From contig JAJHZJ010000399.1 of the NCBI GenBank assembly GCA_023548195.1, positions 10,307,820 through 10,371,819 on the forward strand: a stretch of 64,000 nt of DNA, given 5' to 3'. This DNA comes from Bettongia penicillata ogilbyi. Taxonomy: Eukaryota; Chordata; Mammalia; Diprotodontia; Potoroidae. The position numbers and the translations under genes are program-made. The notes beneath the pieces were generated by a model. The model saw only the letters and a list, made by a program, of their open reading frames with translations, had not been told where the DNA came from and ran no database searches. How positions within the stretch are numbered: the stretch's first letter is position 1; the number at the start of each line of letters is the position of its first letter. Shown here piece by piece: positions 1 to 10,365 of the stretch.

Positions 1-1787
1 AAGTCAAATTTTCTATTCAACTCTGTTCTTTTCAACAAGAACACTTGGAAGTTCTTTCTTTTATTCAAATTCCATTTTTTCCCCTGAAGTATTATACTCA
101 GTTTTCCTGGATAGGTGATTCTTGGTTTTAATCCTATCTGCTTTGACCTCTGCAATATCATATTACAAGTCCTTCAGTCCCTTAGTGTAGAAGCTGCTAA
201 ATCCTATATTATCCTGATTGTTTTTCCACAATACTTGAATTGTTTCTTTCTGGCTGCTTGTAATATTTTCTCCTTGACCTGGGAACTCTGGAATTTGAAA
301 TATTTAAAATATTCCTACAAGTTTTCCTTTTTGGATCTCTTTTAGGAGATGATCAGTGAATTTTTTTCATTTCTATTTTACTGTCTGGTTCTAGAATATC
401 AGGGCAATTTTCCTTGATAATTTCTTGGAAGATGATGTCCAGGCTCTTTTTTTGATCATGGCTTTCAGGTAGACCACTAATTTTTAAATTCTCTCTCTTG
501 GATCTATTTTTCAGGTCAGTTGTTTTCCCAATGAGATATTTCACATTGTCTTCGTTTTTTTCATTCTTTTTTTTTTTTTTAATAATTTCTTGGTTTCTCA
601 TAAAGTCATTGTCTTTCATCTACTGCATTCTAATTTTTAAAGAACTATTTTTTTCAGTGAGCTTTTGAACTTTCTTTTCCATTTGGCTAATTCTGCTTTT
701 TAAAGCATTCTTCTCATTGGCTTTTTGGAAATCTTTTGTGGTTTGTGTTAGTCTATTTTTAAAGGTATTTTCTTCAGTATTTTTTTGGATTTCCTTTAGC
801 AAGCTGCTGACTTGTTTTTCGTGATTTTCTTGCATCATTCTCATTCTTCTTCCCAATTTTTCCTCCCCCTCTCTTATTTGATTTTCAAAGTCCTTTTTGA
901 GCTCTTCCATGGTCTGAGACCACTGCATATTTCTTTTGGAGGTTTTGGATGTAGAAGCTTTGATTTTCATGTCTTTCTCTGAGCTGATGGAAGGAAATAC
1001 CTTTTCATCAAGAAAGTAACCTTCTACAATTTATTTTATTTATTTCCCCTTTTGTGGACAATTTCTCAACCAGTTACTTTACTTTTGAATCCTTTCCCTA
1101 GGGACCTATAAGTTCTCAGTTCCTCCTAGGTGGCACAATCAAGGGAGAAGAGTTTCCTCCTCTCCTGGCCTGCACTCTGGTCTGGGAGCAACCACAAGCA
1201 CTCTTCTATCCAGGATATGTGAATAGGATTCCCTCTCCTGAGCCTCAAGCAGCTTCACCAAGTCAGTGCTCCTCTTCATGCCAAGGCTACCACTCAGGCC
1301 TAAGACTCAGATCAGCTGCTCAATTCCCCTAGGGTCTTTAGCGAGAGGGTTCCAAAGGTAGATGCTACTGCACTGACTACTGTTAGCCTGGGGCGGGGCT
1401 GGACCTGCACTTTGCTCCCCTCTCAACCAGGTGGAAGAGCTTTCTCACTGACCTTTGAAGCTGTCTTTGATGTTTGTGGGTTGAGAAGTCTGGGATCTGC
1501 AGCTGCTAACTGTGATTCCTTCCCTGAAGTCTGCACCAGTTCTGTCTGTGTGGTGCAATCTGATCAAGGATGGGCTGTGCTCCGTTCTGAACCTGGTGTG
1601 ATAAACTTTTCCTGTTGGCCTTCCAGACTGTCTTGGGCTGGAAATCTCTTTCACTCCATCATTTTGTGGCTTTTGTTACTGTAAAATTTGTTTAGAGTAA
1701 TTTTTTAACACATATTTTATAGGCTATATGGAGAGAGTTAGAGCAGGTCCATCTTTCTGCTCTGTCACCTTGGCCCTGCCCCCAAGT
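1..1787 (-). mobile_element. HAL1/L1-type element, 5' part (runs off the left edge)
   Basis: The element reads on the minus strand. Its 5' end is near 1787, where the complement begins with a GGGGCAGGGCCAAGGTGACAGAG-like start, the usual 'GGAGCCAAGATGGCGGAG' type of L1 leader. A GC-rich leader follows (about 1000-1787), then ORF1 remnants. The segment at 1-125 aligns with 5925-6050 and with 51785-51905 in the other two ORF1-only elements, so its 3' part lies outside the window. There is no trace of ORF2 in the visible part. It could be either an L1 or a HAL1, since the diagnostic 3' end is not visible. Confidence 0.7.
353..970 (-). pseudogene. L1/HAL1 ORF1 remnant with an in-frame stop
   Basis: Two open stretches (970-620 and 619-353) are in the same frame and are separated by one TAG at 620-622. 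It replaces a Gln that is present in the copy at 6109-7128 (context RM-Q-stop-MK against RMEQME). The product would be the coiled-coil part of L1 ORF1p (EELKKDFEN..., heptad-like KxxQKLTEKNSSLKIRMQ), followed by the start of the RRM-like domain (YLIGKTTDL, LKISGLPESHDQKKSLD). ORF1p is the RNA-binding trimeric chaperone of L1. Loss of the frame, and a poly-A-derived lysine run, show that this copy is dead. Confidence 0.75.
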
Positions 1788-2644
1788 TCTACGGTTCTTA
1801 ACTAGAATGAAAAGAATCAGAAAGATATTAAAGAGAAGGATTCAAGTTGGCCATTTGCGAAAATGTTATAAAAATGTGCTTTATTCAGTTTCTCCTCTTT
1901 TATTTACTCAGCAAACACTCACTATGTTCAGTCTTTTGCTAAGTGCTCCTAAGCTAAGATTAACAGTTCATATAAAATGAAGTTCTTACTTCAATGAATC
2001 TTATAATAGAATTGTAGAATCTTATAATAGTAGGAGAATTGGAGGTAACTACAATAGACAATAACTATAATAGATAATAACTTAATGTAAGCATTACAGT
2101 TGTAAAACAAAGCTTGACGTAAGGTGTGATTGGCAATATGCCCATTTGTCATGTTTGAGTTCAGCTTTAGAGGAGGATGTGAATTCAGCAAGTATTCCAA
2201 GCATGAGAAAGATATGAACAAAGGTACAGAATCAGGAGAGCATTTTCAAAGTAATTTATTATGGTCAGAGCATGGAATATGTGAAAAAGAATGATACAAG
2301 ATAAGGTTGAAAAGGAGATAGTTCCAGATCATGAATTGGCTGTAAATGAATTTTAGGCAACGGCAACTGACTTTGATTTGGCAAGCCAAGGAGGCAGAGT
2401 TTTAGGGATTTTTTTTTTTTTTTTGCATTTGTTTGCTTTTTTACAAAGGAGTGACAATACTTTCTCTGGGCATAAGAAACGATGGAACACGAGAATGAAA
2501 ATTAAGAGGATCAATGGGTAAAATCCTGGAGTGATTTTATTTTTTGGAACACAATTTATTAGGCACAAGAATTTCACAACATTTTGCTGTTTATTTTTTA
2601 TTTCACCGTATCTGAAGTTTCTACTAGATACTACTAACAAACCT
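1788..2644. other. Unassigned AT-rich DNA
   Basis: No open frame resembling a known protein and no repeat I can name. It is probably old interspersed repeat and unique DNA. A T-run lies at 2409-2424. Confidence 0.4.
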
Positions 2645-2768
2645 TTAGATTGTCTAGTTCAGGGGTTCGTAATTTGAGCTACCTGAATTCTTAAAAATGT
2701 ATTTTCTTAGTTTTATTTCAATATGATTACTTTCTTTTGCAACTCTATAGATGCTATTTTATGCGTTT
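2645..2768. repeat. Left half of an old interspersed repeat split by the HAL1 insertion
   Basis: The text at 2650-2768 runs into CTATTTTATGCGTTT and is continued at 7664-7735 (CTATTTTATGCATTT, then AAAAACATTATTCC and AAGAGGTCCATAGG). Joined across the 2769-7663 insertion, the two halves read as one old mammalian-type repeat copy. I cannot give the family name with certainty. Confidence 0.55.
2754..2768. repeat. Target-site duplication of the HAL1, left copy
   Basis: CTATTTTATGCGTTT here matches CTATTTTATGCATTT at 7664-7678 in 14 of 15 positions. The two copies flank the element exactly at its A-tail (left, as T-rich DNA) and at its leader start (right). Confidence 0.75.
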
Positions 2769-3485
2769 TTATTTTTTTTTGTATTTTGTATTTATTTTTT
2801 TAATATAAATTTATTTATTTGACATTTTACATTCATTTTCACAAAATTTTGGGTTACGAATTTTCTCCCGATTTATCCCCTCCCTCACGCCAATACACCG
2901 AGCATTGTAATTTTCCCTATCACCAATCTGCCCTCTCTTCTATCATCCCTCCCTTCTCTTGTCCCCATCTTCTCTTTTGTCCTGTAGGGCCAGATGACTT
3001 TCTATTCCCCATAAACTGTATTTCTTATTTCCTAGTAGCAAGAAAAATACTAAACAGTTGTTCCTAAAACTTTGAGTTCCAACTTCTCCCCATCCCTCCC
3101 TCCCCACCAATTCCCTTTGGGAGGGCAGGCAATTCAATATGGGCCATATCTGTGTAGTTTTGCAAATGACTTTGATAATAGTCGTGATGTGTAAGACTAA
3201 CTATGTTTCCCTCTGTCTTATCCTGCCCCCCACTGCTTCTATTCTGTCCTTTGATCCTGTCCCTCCCCAAGAGTGTCGATTTCAAATTGCTCCCTCCTCC
3301 CATTGCCCTCCCTCCCATCATCCTCCCCACCCTGCTTATCTCCTTCTCCCCCACTTTCCTGTATTATAAGATAGGTTTTCATAGCAAAATGAATGTGCAT
3401 TTTATTCCTTCCTTTAGTTGACTGTGATGAGGGTAAACTTCATGTTTTTTCTCAGCTCTCCTCTTTTTCCCTCCACTAAAAAGTC

Positions 3486-3500
3486 TCCTGCTTGCCTCTT
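3486..3500. repeat. Target-site duplication of the nested L1, left copy
   Basis: TCCTGCTTGCCTCTT is identical to 5569-5583. In the empty-site relative at 51464-51480 the same place reads TCCTGACTGCCTCTT once only. Confidence 0.9.
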
Positions 3501-3508
3501 TTTTTTTT

Positions 3509-3540
3509 CATTGTAAGACCATTTTATTTTTTAGCATTTG
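3509..3540 (-). other. Candidate 3'-transduced segment between two A-runs
   Basis: On the minus strand the L1 3' end reaches an A-run (3541-3551) at the same point where the related L1 end at 51046-51090 stops. Here a further 32 bp follow, with AATAAA at 3523-3528, and a second A-run begins about 14 nt later. This is the pattern of readthrough to a downstream polyadenylation signal at the donor locus. A longer native 3' end is the alternative. Confidence 0.45.
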
Positions 3541-3928
3541 TTTTTTTTTTAATTTTATTTTTTTTTAATGTTTTACAATCATTTCCTTAAAGTTAAGATT
3601 TTATTCCCCCCACCCTTCCCTCAATACCCCCCTCCCTCCCCATGACAGCATACAATTCTGTTTAGGTTCTACATATACTTTCCTATTGAGCACATTTTCA
3701 CTATATTCATGCTATGTAGTTGAACTAAAATAAATGGAAGAAATCATATAACAAATCAACACATATTACACTGAAACCCACCCACACACAAACATGATCT
3801 GCTACATTCTGCAAGTGGCTTCCACATTTCTTTCTCTGAGTGTGGAAGGCATTTTGCCTTTGAAGACCGACATTAGGATTTTTTTTTTTTTCCTCAGTAA
3901 GTTCTTGTGTAATTACAAAGTTCCAAGT

Positions 3929-5568
3929 CTACCAGAAGAAACTCTCGCACACTGTGGTCGTTGCTGTGCACAAAGTTCTCCTGGTTCTGCTCCTTTCGCT
4001 CAGCATCAGATCATATAAGTCCTTCCAGGCCTCCCTGAAGTCTTCTTGTTCATCATTTCTTATGGCGCAATAGTACTCCATTACATTCATATACCATAAT
4101 TTATTCAGCCATTCCCCAATTGATGGGCATCCCCTTGACTTCCAGTTTTTGGCTACCACAAAGAGTGCTGCTATAAATATTTTTGTACACGTGGGACCCT
4201 TTCCCGTTTTTATAATCTCTTGGGGATACAATCCTAGTAGTGATATTTCTGGGTCAAAGGGTATGCACATTTTTGTAGCCCTTTGGGCATAGTTCCAAAC
4301 CGTTCTCCAGAAGGGTTGGATGATCTCACAGCTCCACCAACAATGAATTAGTGTTCCAACTCTCCCACATCCTCTCCAGCATTTATCATTTTCTTGTTCT
4401 GTCATGTTTGCCAATCTTACAGGTGTGATGTGGTACCGCAGAGTTGTTTTGATTTGCATCTCTCTAATCAATAGTGATTTAGAGTACTTTTTCATATGAT
4501 TATAGATATTTTTGATTTCTTTCCCTGAAAATTGCTTGTTCATATCCTTTGACCATTTATCAATTGGGGAATGACTTGGATGGTTATATATTTGAGTCAG
4601 TTCTCTATATATTCTAGAAATGAGGCCTTTATCCCCGAGCTTAGCTGTAAAAATTTTTTCCCAATTTACTACATCCCTCCGAATTTTGGTTGCATTGGGT
4701 TTGGTTGTGCAAAAACTTTTCAGTTTAAAGTAATCAAAATTATCCATCTTGCATTTCATAATGCTTTCTATCATTTCTTTAGAAAAAAATTCTTCCCCTC
4801 TCCATAAATCTGATAAATACACTATACCTTGCTTCTCCAGTTTATTCATGGTATCAATCTTTATACCTAAATCATGTACCCATTTGGACTTTATTCTTGT
4901 GTACGGTGTCAGGCATGGGTCTATGCCTAATTTCCGCCACACAGTTAACCAGTTTTCCCAGCAATTTTTGTCGAACAATGAGTTCTTATCCCAGAAGCTG
5001 GGATCTTTGGGTTTGTCAAACAGGAGGTTGCTATATTCCTTGCCAACTGTGTCTTGAGTGCCAAGCCTATTCCATTTGTCAACCCCTCTGTTTCTTAGCC
5101 AATACCAAGTGGTTTTGATAATTACTGCTTTATAATACAATTTGAGGTCTGGTAGCGCTAGGCCACCTTCCCAAGCATTTCTTTTCATTAGTCCCTTTGA
5201 TATTCTGGACCTTTTGTTTTTCCAAATGAATTTTGATATTATTTTATCCAGCTCTAGAAAATAATTATCTGATAGTTTAATTGGTATGGCACTAAATAAG
5301 TAGATTAATTTAGGTAGAATTGTCATTTTTATTATATTAGCTCGGCCTACCCATGAACAACTGATGTTTTTCCACTTACTTAAATCTGACTTTATTTGTG
5401 CAAAAAGTGTCTTGTAATTGTGTTCATATAATCCCTGGGTTTGTTTTGGCAGGTAAAGTCCTAAGTATTTTATAGTGTCTACTCTAGCTTTGAATGGGAT
5501 TTCTCTTTCTATCTCTTGGAGTTGGACTTTGTTGCTAATATATAGGAATGCAGAAGATTTGTGTGGGT
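3929..5568 (-). pseudogene. L1 ORF2 C-terminal fragment (end of RT, thumb/wrist, Cys-rich domain)
   Basis: About 545 codons stay open to the natural ORF2 end (last residues ...CESFFW). The start lies just past the RT catalytic core ([32 protein letters not shown]). The thumb region follows (FIWKNK, GGLALPDLKLYYKA, SFWDK). Near 4330-4390 is the C-terminal C-x3-C-x7-H-x4-C motif (CWRGCGRVGTLIHCWWSC), which binds nucleic acid in L1 ORF2p. The endonuclease and RT catalytic residues lie upstream of the truncation, so the fragment cannot retrotranspose by itself. The frame stays open upstream into HAL1 sequence as far as 5647, but that part is not L1. Confidence 0.9.
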
Positions 5569-5583
5569 TCCTGCTTGCCTCTT
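5569..5583. repeat. Target-site duplication of the nested L1, right copy
   Basis: Identical 15-mer to 3486-3500. It is followed directly by resumed HAL1 3' UTR (GAATGAGAGATAATTTACC), matching GAACGATAATTTGCC at 51479-51493. Confidence 0.9.
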
Positions 5584-5706
5584 GAATGAGAGATAATTTA
5601 CCCCATTCCATTTCACCCTCTCTCCTCCCACTACATTTCTCTCTCACCGTTTACCTTAATTTCTTTTAAGATATGGTCCTATCCTACTCAATTCATTATG
5701 TGCTCT

Positions 5707-5774
5707 CTGTCTCTGTGTGTGCGTGCATGTGTGTATGTGTGTGTGTGCATGTATGTGTGTACGTGTGTGTGTGG
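5707..5774. repeat. Short TG microsatellite in the HAL1 3' UTR
   Basis: GTGTGTGCGTGCATGTGTG-type sequence. A shorter TG tract lies at the matching place in the relative (51603-51632), so it is a property of the HAL1 family at this position and expands independently. Confidence 0.8.
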
Positions 5775-6108
5775 TCCTACCAACTACCCAGATACTGAAA
5801 AGTTTTAAGAGTTACAAATATTGTCTTTCCATGTAGGAATGTAAACAGTTCACCTTTGGTAAGTCCCTTATGACTTCTCTTTGCTGTTTACTTTTTCATG
5901 CTTCTTCTCATTCTTGTGTTTGAAAGTCAAATTTTCTTTTCAGCTCTAGTCTTTTCATCAAGAATGCTTGAAAGTCCTCGATTTCATTGAAAGACCATAT
6001 TTTCCCCTGAAGTATTATACTCAGTTTTGCTGGGTAGGTGATTCTTGGTTTGAGTCCTAGTTCCTTTGACTTCTGGAATATCCTATTGCATGCGTTTTGA
6101 TCCCTTAA

Positions 6109-7128
6109 TTAAGAAGCTGCTAGATCTTGTGTTATCCTGATTGTATTTCCACAATACTGGAATTGTTTCTTTCCAGCTGCTTGCAATATTTTCTCCTTGA
6201 GCTGGGAATTCTGGAATTTGGCCACAATGTTCTTACAAGTTTCTCTTTTTGGATCTCTTTCAGGCGGTGATCGATGGATTCCTTCAATACTTATTTTGCC
6301 CTCTGATTCTAGAATATCAGGGCAGTTTTCCTTGTTAATTTCATGAAAGATGATGTCTAGGCTCTTTTTTTGATCATGGCTATCAGGTAGCCCTATAATT
6401 TTTAAATAGTCTCTCCTGGATCTATTGTCCAGGTCAGTTGTTTTTCCAATGAGATATTTCACATTCTCTTCCATTTTTTCATTCTTTTGGTTTTGTTTGG
6501 TGATTTCTTGGTTTCTCATAAAGTCATTAGACTCCATCTGTTCCATTCTAATTTTGAGAGAACTATTTTCTTCAGTGAGCTTTTGAATCTCTTTTTCCAT
6601 TTGGCTAATTCTGCTTTTGAAAGCATTCTTCTCCTCACTGGCTTTTTGAAGCTCTTTTGCCAATTGAGTGAGCCTATTTTTCAAGGTGTTATTTTCTTCA
6701 TCATTTTTTGGGGTCTCCTTTAGCAGGGTATTGACCCGTTTTTCATGCTTTTCTTGCATCTCTCTCATTTCTCTTCCCAGTTTTTCCTCCACCTGTCTAA
6801 CTGGATTTTCAAAATCCTTTTTGAGCTCTTCCATGGACTGAGCCCATTGGATATCTATTTGAGATGTTTGGTATACAGAGGCCTTGACTTCTATGTCTTT
6901 CCCTGCTGGTAAGCAGTGTTCCTCCTCATCAGAAATGAAAGGTGGAAACATTTGTTCACCAAGAAAGTAGCCTTCTATGGTCTTATTTTTCTTCCCTTTT
7001 CTGGGCAGTTTTCCCAGCCCTTGACTTCTGAGATTCCTCTCCACCCCCACGTAGATCTGCCCAGCTAGTGCTTGGGGTCTGAGATTCAAATGCTGCTCTC
7101 CAGCCTCAGGGCTTTCAGTGGGGGGCAC
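6109..7128 (-). pseudogene. HAL1 ORF1 (L1 ORF1p homologue), best-preserved copy in the window
   Basis: 340 codons are open, with no convincing ATG at the left end of the frame (it opens with GTG). Layout: variable N-terminus (about 1-80), a long heptad-rich coiled coil (about 105-205: EELKKDFEN, EEKLGREMREMQEKHEK, EKNAFKSRISQMEKEIQKL, EENSSLKIRMEQME), an RRM-like domain from about 225 (YLIGKTTDLDNRSRRD, LKIIGLPDSHDQKKSLD), and the first part of the C-terminal domain (ETCKNIVAKFQNSQ, EKILQAAGKKQFQY). A TAA ends it at TQDLAAS. After that stop, homology continues in the same direction to about 5850 (SKELGLKPRITYPAKLS), as in 51673-52083. ORF1p coats its RNA as a trimer. This copy has probably lost the end of its C-terminal domain. 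Confidence 0.85.
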
Positions 7129-7663
7129 GGCTGCTATTCAATGTGAGCTTAAGTTGTGGTGCTCAGATGGGGGCAGGGTTGCCTCCCAGGCTCAGTTCCC
7201 TCAGGGGCTTTATGTGGAGACCTTCAGTAATGGAGCAGAGCTCCTGTCTGCTCCAGGAGTTCTGGGCTGCCACTGCCTCTGCTGCCTCCCAAGGGGTCCT
7301 GAGTTATGGAGACACCCCGCTCCCCTCTTGGCTGGCCCAGAAGTCTCTCTCACTGATCTGTGCGCCTTTGGGCGGAGGGACCTTCACGGCCACTGGAGAT
7401 TCCATCCCTGAAGCCTGCTAGGATCTCCTCCTCTCAGGGCTGTGCGGGCAGGGTAGGGTTCCGCTCCATGTCCAGTGCATGATGGACTTTTGGTGACAGT
7501 TTTTTAGGTTTCTCTGGAACGGAAATCTCCTCCACTGTGTTGCTGCGCAGCTTGCAGTGCTCCAGAATTTGTGGGGAGTTCTTTTTACAGGAAATTTATG
7601 GGTTGTGGGTTCGGAGCTAGCATATGTGAGTCTTTATACTCTGCCATCTTGGCTCCTCCCCCC
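7129..7663 (-). promoter_or_regulatory. HAL1/L1 5' leader (promoter-bearing 5' UTR)
   Basis: GC-rich on a background of AT-rich DNA. On the minus strand it begins GGGGGGAGGAGCCAAGATGG and includes the TAGCTCC box near 7612-7622. The same leader, diverged, is at 15790-16412 and 52860-53490. In L1 this region carries the internal promoter; activity here is inference from the family. Confidence 0.65.
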
Positions 7664-7678
7664 CTATTTTATGCATTT
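7664..7678. repeat. Target-site duplication of the HAL1, right copy
   Basis: CTATTTTATGCATTT, pairing with 2754-2768 (one mismatch). The old repeat resumes immediately after it (to about 7735). Confidence 0.75.
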
Positions 7679-7766
7679 AAAAACATTATTCCAAGAAGAG
7701 GTCCATAGGCTCCACTAGATGTCCAACAAGGTTCATGACTAATAGCTGGCATCTGTGTAGCATTAC

Positions 7767-8027
7767 TGTTGTTCAGTTTTATTTTTTCATTCATATCCAC
7801 TTTTTTGTAGCTCTAATTGGAGTTTTCTTGGCAGAGATACTGACGTGGTTTACCATTTCATTTTCCAGCTTATTTTTATAGATGAAGAACTGAAGTAAAC
7901 AGGATTAAGCAATTTGCCCAGAGTCACACAGCTAGTAAATATCAAAGGCTCTATTTGTACTCATGAAGATGAGCTTTCTTGACTCTAGACCCAGCATTCC
8001 ATCCTCTTTGTCATTTAGTTGCCCCAA
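7767..8027 (+). mobile_element. MAR1-type (RTE-derived) SINE, full length
   Basis: Begins TGTTGTTCAG. It contains the diagnostic blocks GGAGTTTTCTTGGCAGAGAT, ACAGATGAAG-like and GCCCAGAGTCACACAGCTAG, and ends GACTCTAGACCCAGCATTCC, then CATTTAGTTGCCCC. This is the marsupial SINE that shares its 3' half with RTE/BovB elements, and it is a main argument for a marsupial genome. Confidence 0.75.
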
Positions 8028-8039
8028 ATGACAACAACA

Positions 8040-8217
8040 AATACATGAATTAACTTATTTAACCCTCACTTACCTTTGAGATAGGTGGTATTTTCATGCC
8101 TATTTTATAGATGAGGAAATGACTTTCCCACGGCTATAAACTAGTGAGTACTGTAGACAACATTTCAATTCATATCTTTCTGATTCCAGTGCTTTATCCA
8201 CTGTGCCACCTAGAGAA
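8040..8217 (-). mobile_element. CORE-SINE (MIR/THER1 type)
   Basis: It shows the reversed signature CTCACTTACCTTTGAGATAG, TTTTATAGATGAGGAAATGA, then GCTTTATCCACTGTGCCACC. This is typical of MIR/THER1 in minus orientation. Confidence 0.65.
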
Positions 8218-8269
8218 CTATATAATTGCCAGCTACTATTATTGTCCATGATACACAAAAAAGTTGAAC

Positions 8270-8425
8270 AAAACTTTCCTGATCTATCCAGGAATATTTC
8301 CTTTCACAGATGAGGAAAAGAAAGTTCTTTAAGATAAAGAAATTACTTAAGGCATCATAGGTAGTCAATTGTAAAGACAGAACATGAACTCCTATCCTTC
8401 TAACTCCAAATCCCATACTCTAGTT
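8270..8425 (-). mobile_element. Decayed CORE-SINE-like fragment
   Basis: TTTCACAGATGAGGAAAAGA followed by ATTACTTAAGGCATCATAGG and TCCTATCCTTCTAACTCC keep the MIR order at low similarity. Confidence 0.4.
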
Positions 8426-8463
8426 AGGTGATACAGTAACTATTTCTGCTGAGTCAGGAAGGT

Positions 8464-8690
8464 ATTGTTGTTGCTCAGTCATTTTCAGTCATGTCCGACT
8501 CTTCAGGACCTCATCTGGGATTTTTCTTGGCAGAGCGATTGGAGTGGATGCCATTTCCTTCTCCAGTTGATTTCATGGATGAGGAAACTAAGACAAACAA
8601 CTTTAAATTGCCCAGAATCATACAGCTAGTAAGTGTCTGAGGTCAGATTTAAAATCAGGAAGATGAGTCTTTCCAGATCCTGGCAGTTTA
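8464..8690 (+). mobile_element. MAR1-type SINE, second copy
   Basis: TTGTTGTTGCTCAGTCATTT, CAGTCATGTCCGACTCTTCA, GGCAGAGCGATTGGAGTGGA and CATACAGCTAGTAAGTGTCT are the strongest MAR1/RTE matches in the window. The 3' end is degraded after 8680. Confidence 0.85.
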
Positions 8691-8699
8691 TCTTAATTC

Positions 8700-9845
8700 C
8701 TAATAATATAATAAATTCTGACTTATCTTAAGCATCAAATTAGGAGTGAGCCATTTCACTTAAAGTGTGACCAGAATGAATTCAATTATACGTAGTTCTG
8801 TGCTCCAAAAGTATTGCATAGAATCTTGGTTGCGATTTTAATCATATTATATTTTAAAGAAATGCTATTTATTCCAAACATTTCACATTATGAGGTCCAT
8901 TCTTTCCAGGCATTGCCCTGCCAAAGATTATAAAAATGTCAATCTGGTATTAAGATTTAATCTACCTCAATTATCACAATTAAGAGCATGTTGTAATTTA
9001 GTTCAAATCTGGATTCCACAATCTCAGAAGGAACCCATAGCTTATTAATTAATTTGTAACTCTCTATGATTTCTTGAAATGAATTGGAGTCGCATATGAT
9101 TTTCAGTCAATTTCCAATTTTGACACACATCTCACTTTTAAAAAGTTATTTTATAATTGACCAGGTAAGACTTTAATTTGTAAGAAAAACTAAATTCTCA
9201 CTAGATATTTCAATCAAGCTAAACTGCTTTTTGTTGTTTTCTGATTTGCACAAAACTTTTCTCTTTATGTGAGGCAGAAAAGGCTTAAGTGCCTGTTCTG
9301 TTCCAAAACCTTATTTTTTTTTTCCCTGTCTCTCTTCATCTTGAAACTTTCCCTGACATAGCCTTCAAACTTGTCTCTCTGTTACTTGTGAAATGATTTT
9401 CTTCTTTTAATCAATCTGTATAGATCTGAGGGAAAAGATCCCCTTCTTCTCCTTTTTTTGTTTATCTGTCCTTTTACATCTCAGAACCTGGCCACTGTTC
9501 AGGAATGCAGAAGAAGAAAAATAATCTTTTTTTTTTTTTTTTTTTTTAATTTTAGGGGTTTAATTAACAAGGCACAGAAAGATTTGCCAGCATATATCAT
9601 GTTTCTTTCAAATTCTGATCCTATTCACATAATCTTCACTTTACTGAGTATATTTTTTTTTTCTCTCTCTGGTTGCTACAGTTAGCCAGGGATGGAGGGA
9701 GAAAAAGAGGAGACTCTCTCACAGTTCCATGCTTTATCACTTTCCTGTCTACATGCTTAACTCTCCTCAACCTGGCTAACCAACAAGCCAACATTTCTAC
9801 ATGTTTCTCCTTCTTCTTTACTTTGGAGTAGCTTTTCATGTATCT
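8700..9845. other. Unassigned AT-rich DNA with a 20-nt-class poly-T run
   Basis: No recognisable gene or repeat apart from a long T-run at 9526-9547, which could be the reversed A-tail of a degraded retroelement. Confidence 0.4.
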
Positions 9846-9849
9846 CCTC

Positions 9850-10365
9850 CTAACTGGAATTCCTCCAGTAACTTCCTATTCTCATTCTCTGAGTCTGGGA
9901 ACTTGGTAGTGATATGGATAGAAACAGTGCTCTAAGAGCTAAAAATAATATTGATCTACTTGGTGAAGCCCTTGGTTTATTTTCTAACTTTCTAAAGTCT
10001 CCCCTTACCACAAAACTTCCCCTTATCTTGGACCATAAAATTCCTTGTCCCCACACCTCATGGTTGGGTAACATAAAATTCCCTGTCTCCACCCCTCATC
10101 TTGGGGAATGGAATTTTTGTGTCATCCATAGTCCTCACCCTGTGCCTTTTATCTTGCAAAACTTCTTTATCTTGCTAGACTTACCCTAGATCTCCAACCC
10201 TAAGGAAACCCTAAAATCATCTTATGTAAGTCTAATCCTTTTCCTATATTCACTGCCTTTGTTTAACTCCTTGCTAAATCTCAAGCCTGCTGGCTTTGTA
10301 TCAGTAAAGCTCCCAATGGTTACAGAGAAGGTGTAAGTGAATTCATTCACATTTTGAATCAGCTT
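9850..10365 (+). mobile_element. Probable solo LTR (family not identified)
   Basis: LTR-like features: a U3-like direct repeat of about 36 bp (10036-10071 and 10072-10107, each beginning AAAATTCC and carrying CCCCACACCTCAT or CTCCACCCCTCAT), a pyrimidine-rich stretch, an AGTAAA signal near 10304 and a CA-rich end near 10350. I see no internal retroviral region and could not fix TG...CA ends or a target-site duplication, so this is a tentative call. Confidence 0.35.

Larger units (their letters stand above)
3501..5568 (-). mobile_element. 5'-truncated young L1 inserted into the HAL1 3' UTR
   Basis: Minus strand, about 2.07 kb, bounded by identical 15-bp target-site duplications. It holds the C-terminal part of ORF2, a 3' UTR with a G-rich tract (complement of 3600-3640), an A-rich end (3541-3575), then 32 bp (3509-3540) and a terminal A-run (3501-3508). 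The 5' end lies inside ORF2, within the RT/thumb region, as is typical of target-primed reverse transcription that stopped early. The long uninterrupted frame shows that it is young relative to the other L1 copies here. Confidence 0.9.
2769..7663 (-). mobile_element. Near full-length HAL1-type (ORF1-only) LINE, carrying a nested L1
   Basis: Minus-strand order: 5' leader 7663-7129, ORF1 7128 to about 5850, then directly a 3' UTR (5584-5850 and, beyond the nested L1, 3485-2820), and an A-rich tail at about 2769-2820. No ORF2 lies between ORF1 and the 3' UTR, which is the definition of a HAL1. The uninterrupted relative at 51096-53490 has the same order and reads straight through the point where this copy is split. 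Without the nested L1 and one target-site copy it is about 2.8 kb. A 15-bp target-site duplication (2754-2768 and 7664-7678) supports retrotransposition of the whole unit. Confidence 0.8.

Noticed and set aside
1412..1684. Plus-strand frame of 90 codons over the first HAL1 leader
   Set aside because: It is antisense to a GC-rich L1-type leader; equivalent antisense frames occur at 7118-7421 and 16117-16479 for the same reason.
3929..5647. A functional 572-codon gene
   Set aside because: The first 26 or so codons are HAL1 UTR read through by chance with no ATG at the frame start; the rest is the C-terminal part of L1 ORF2.
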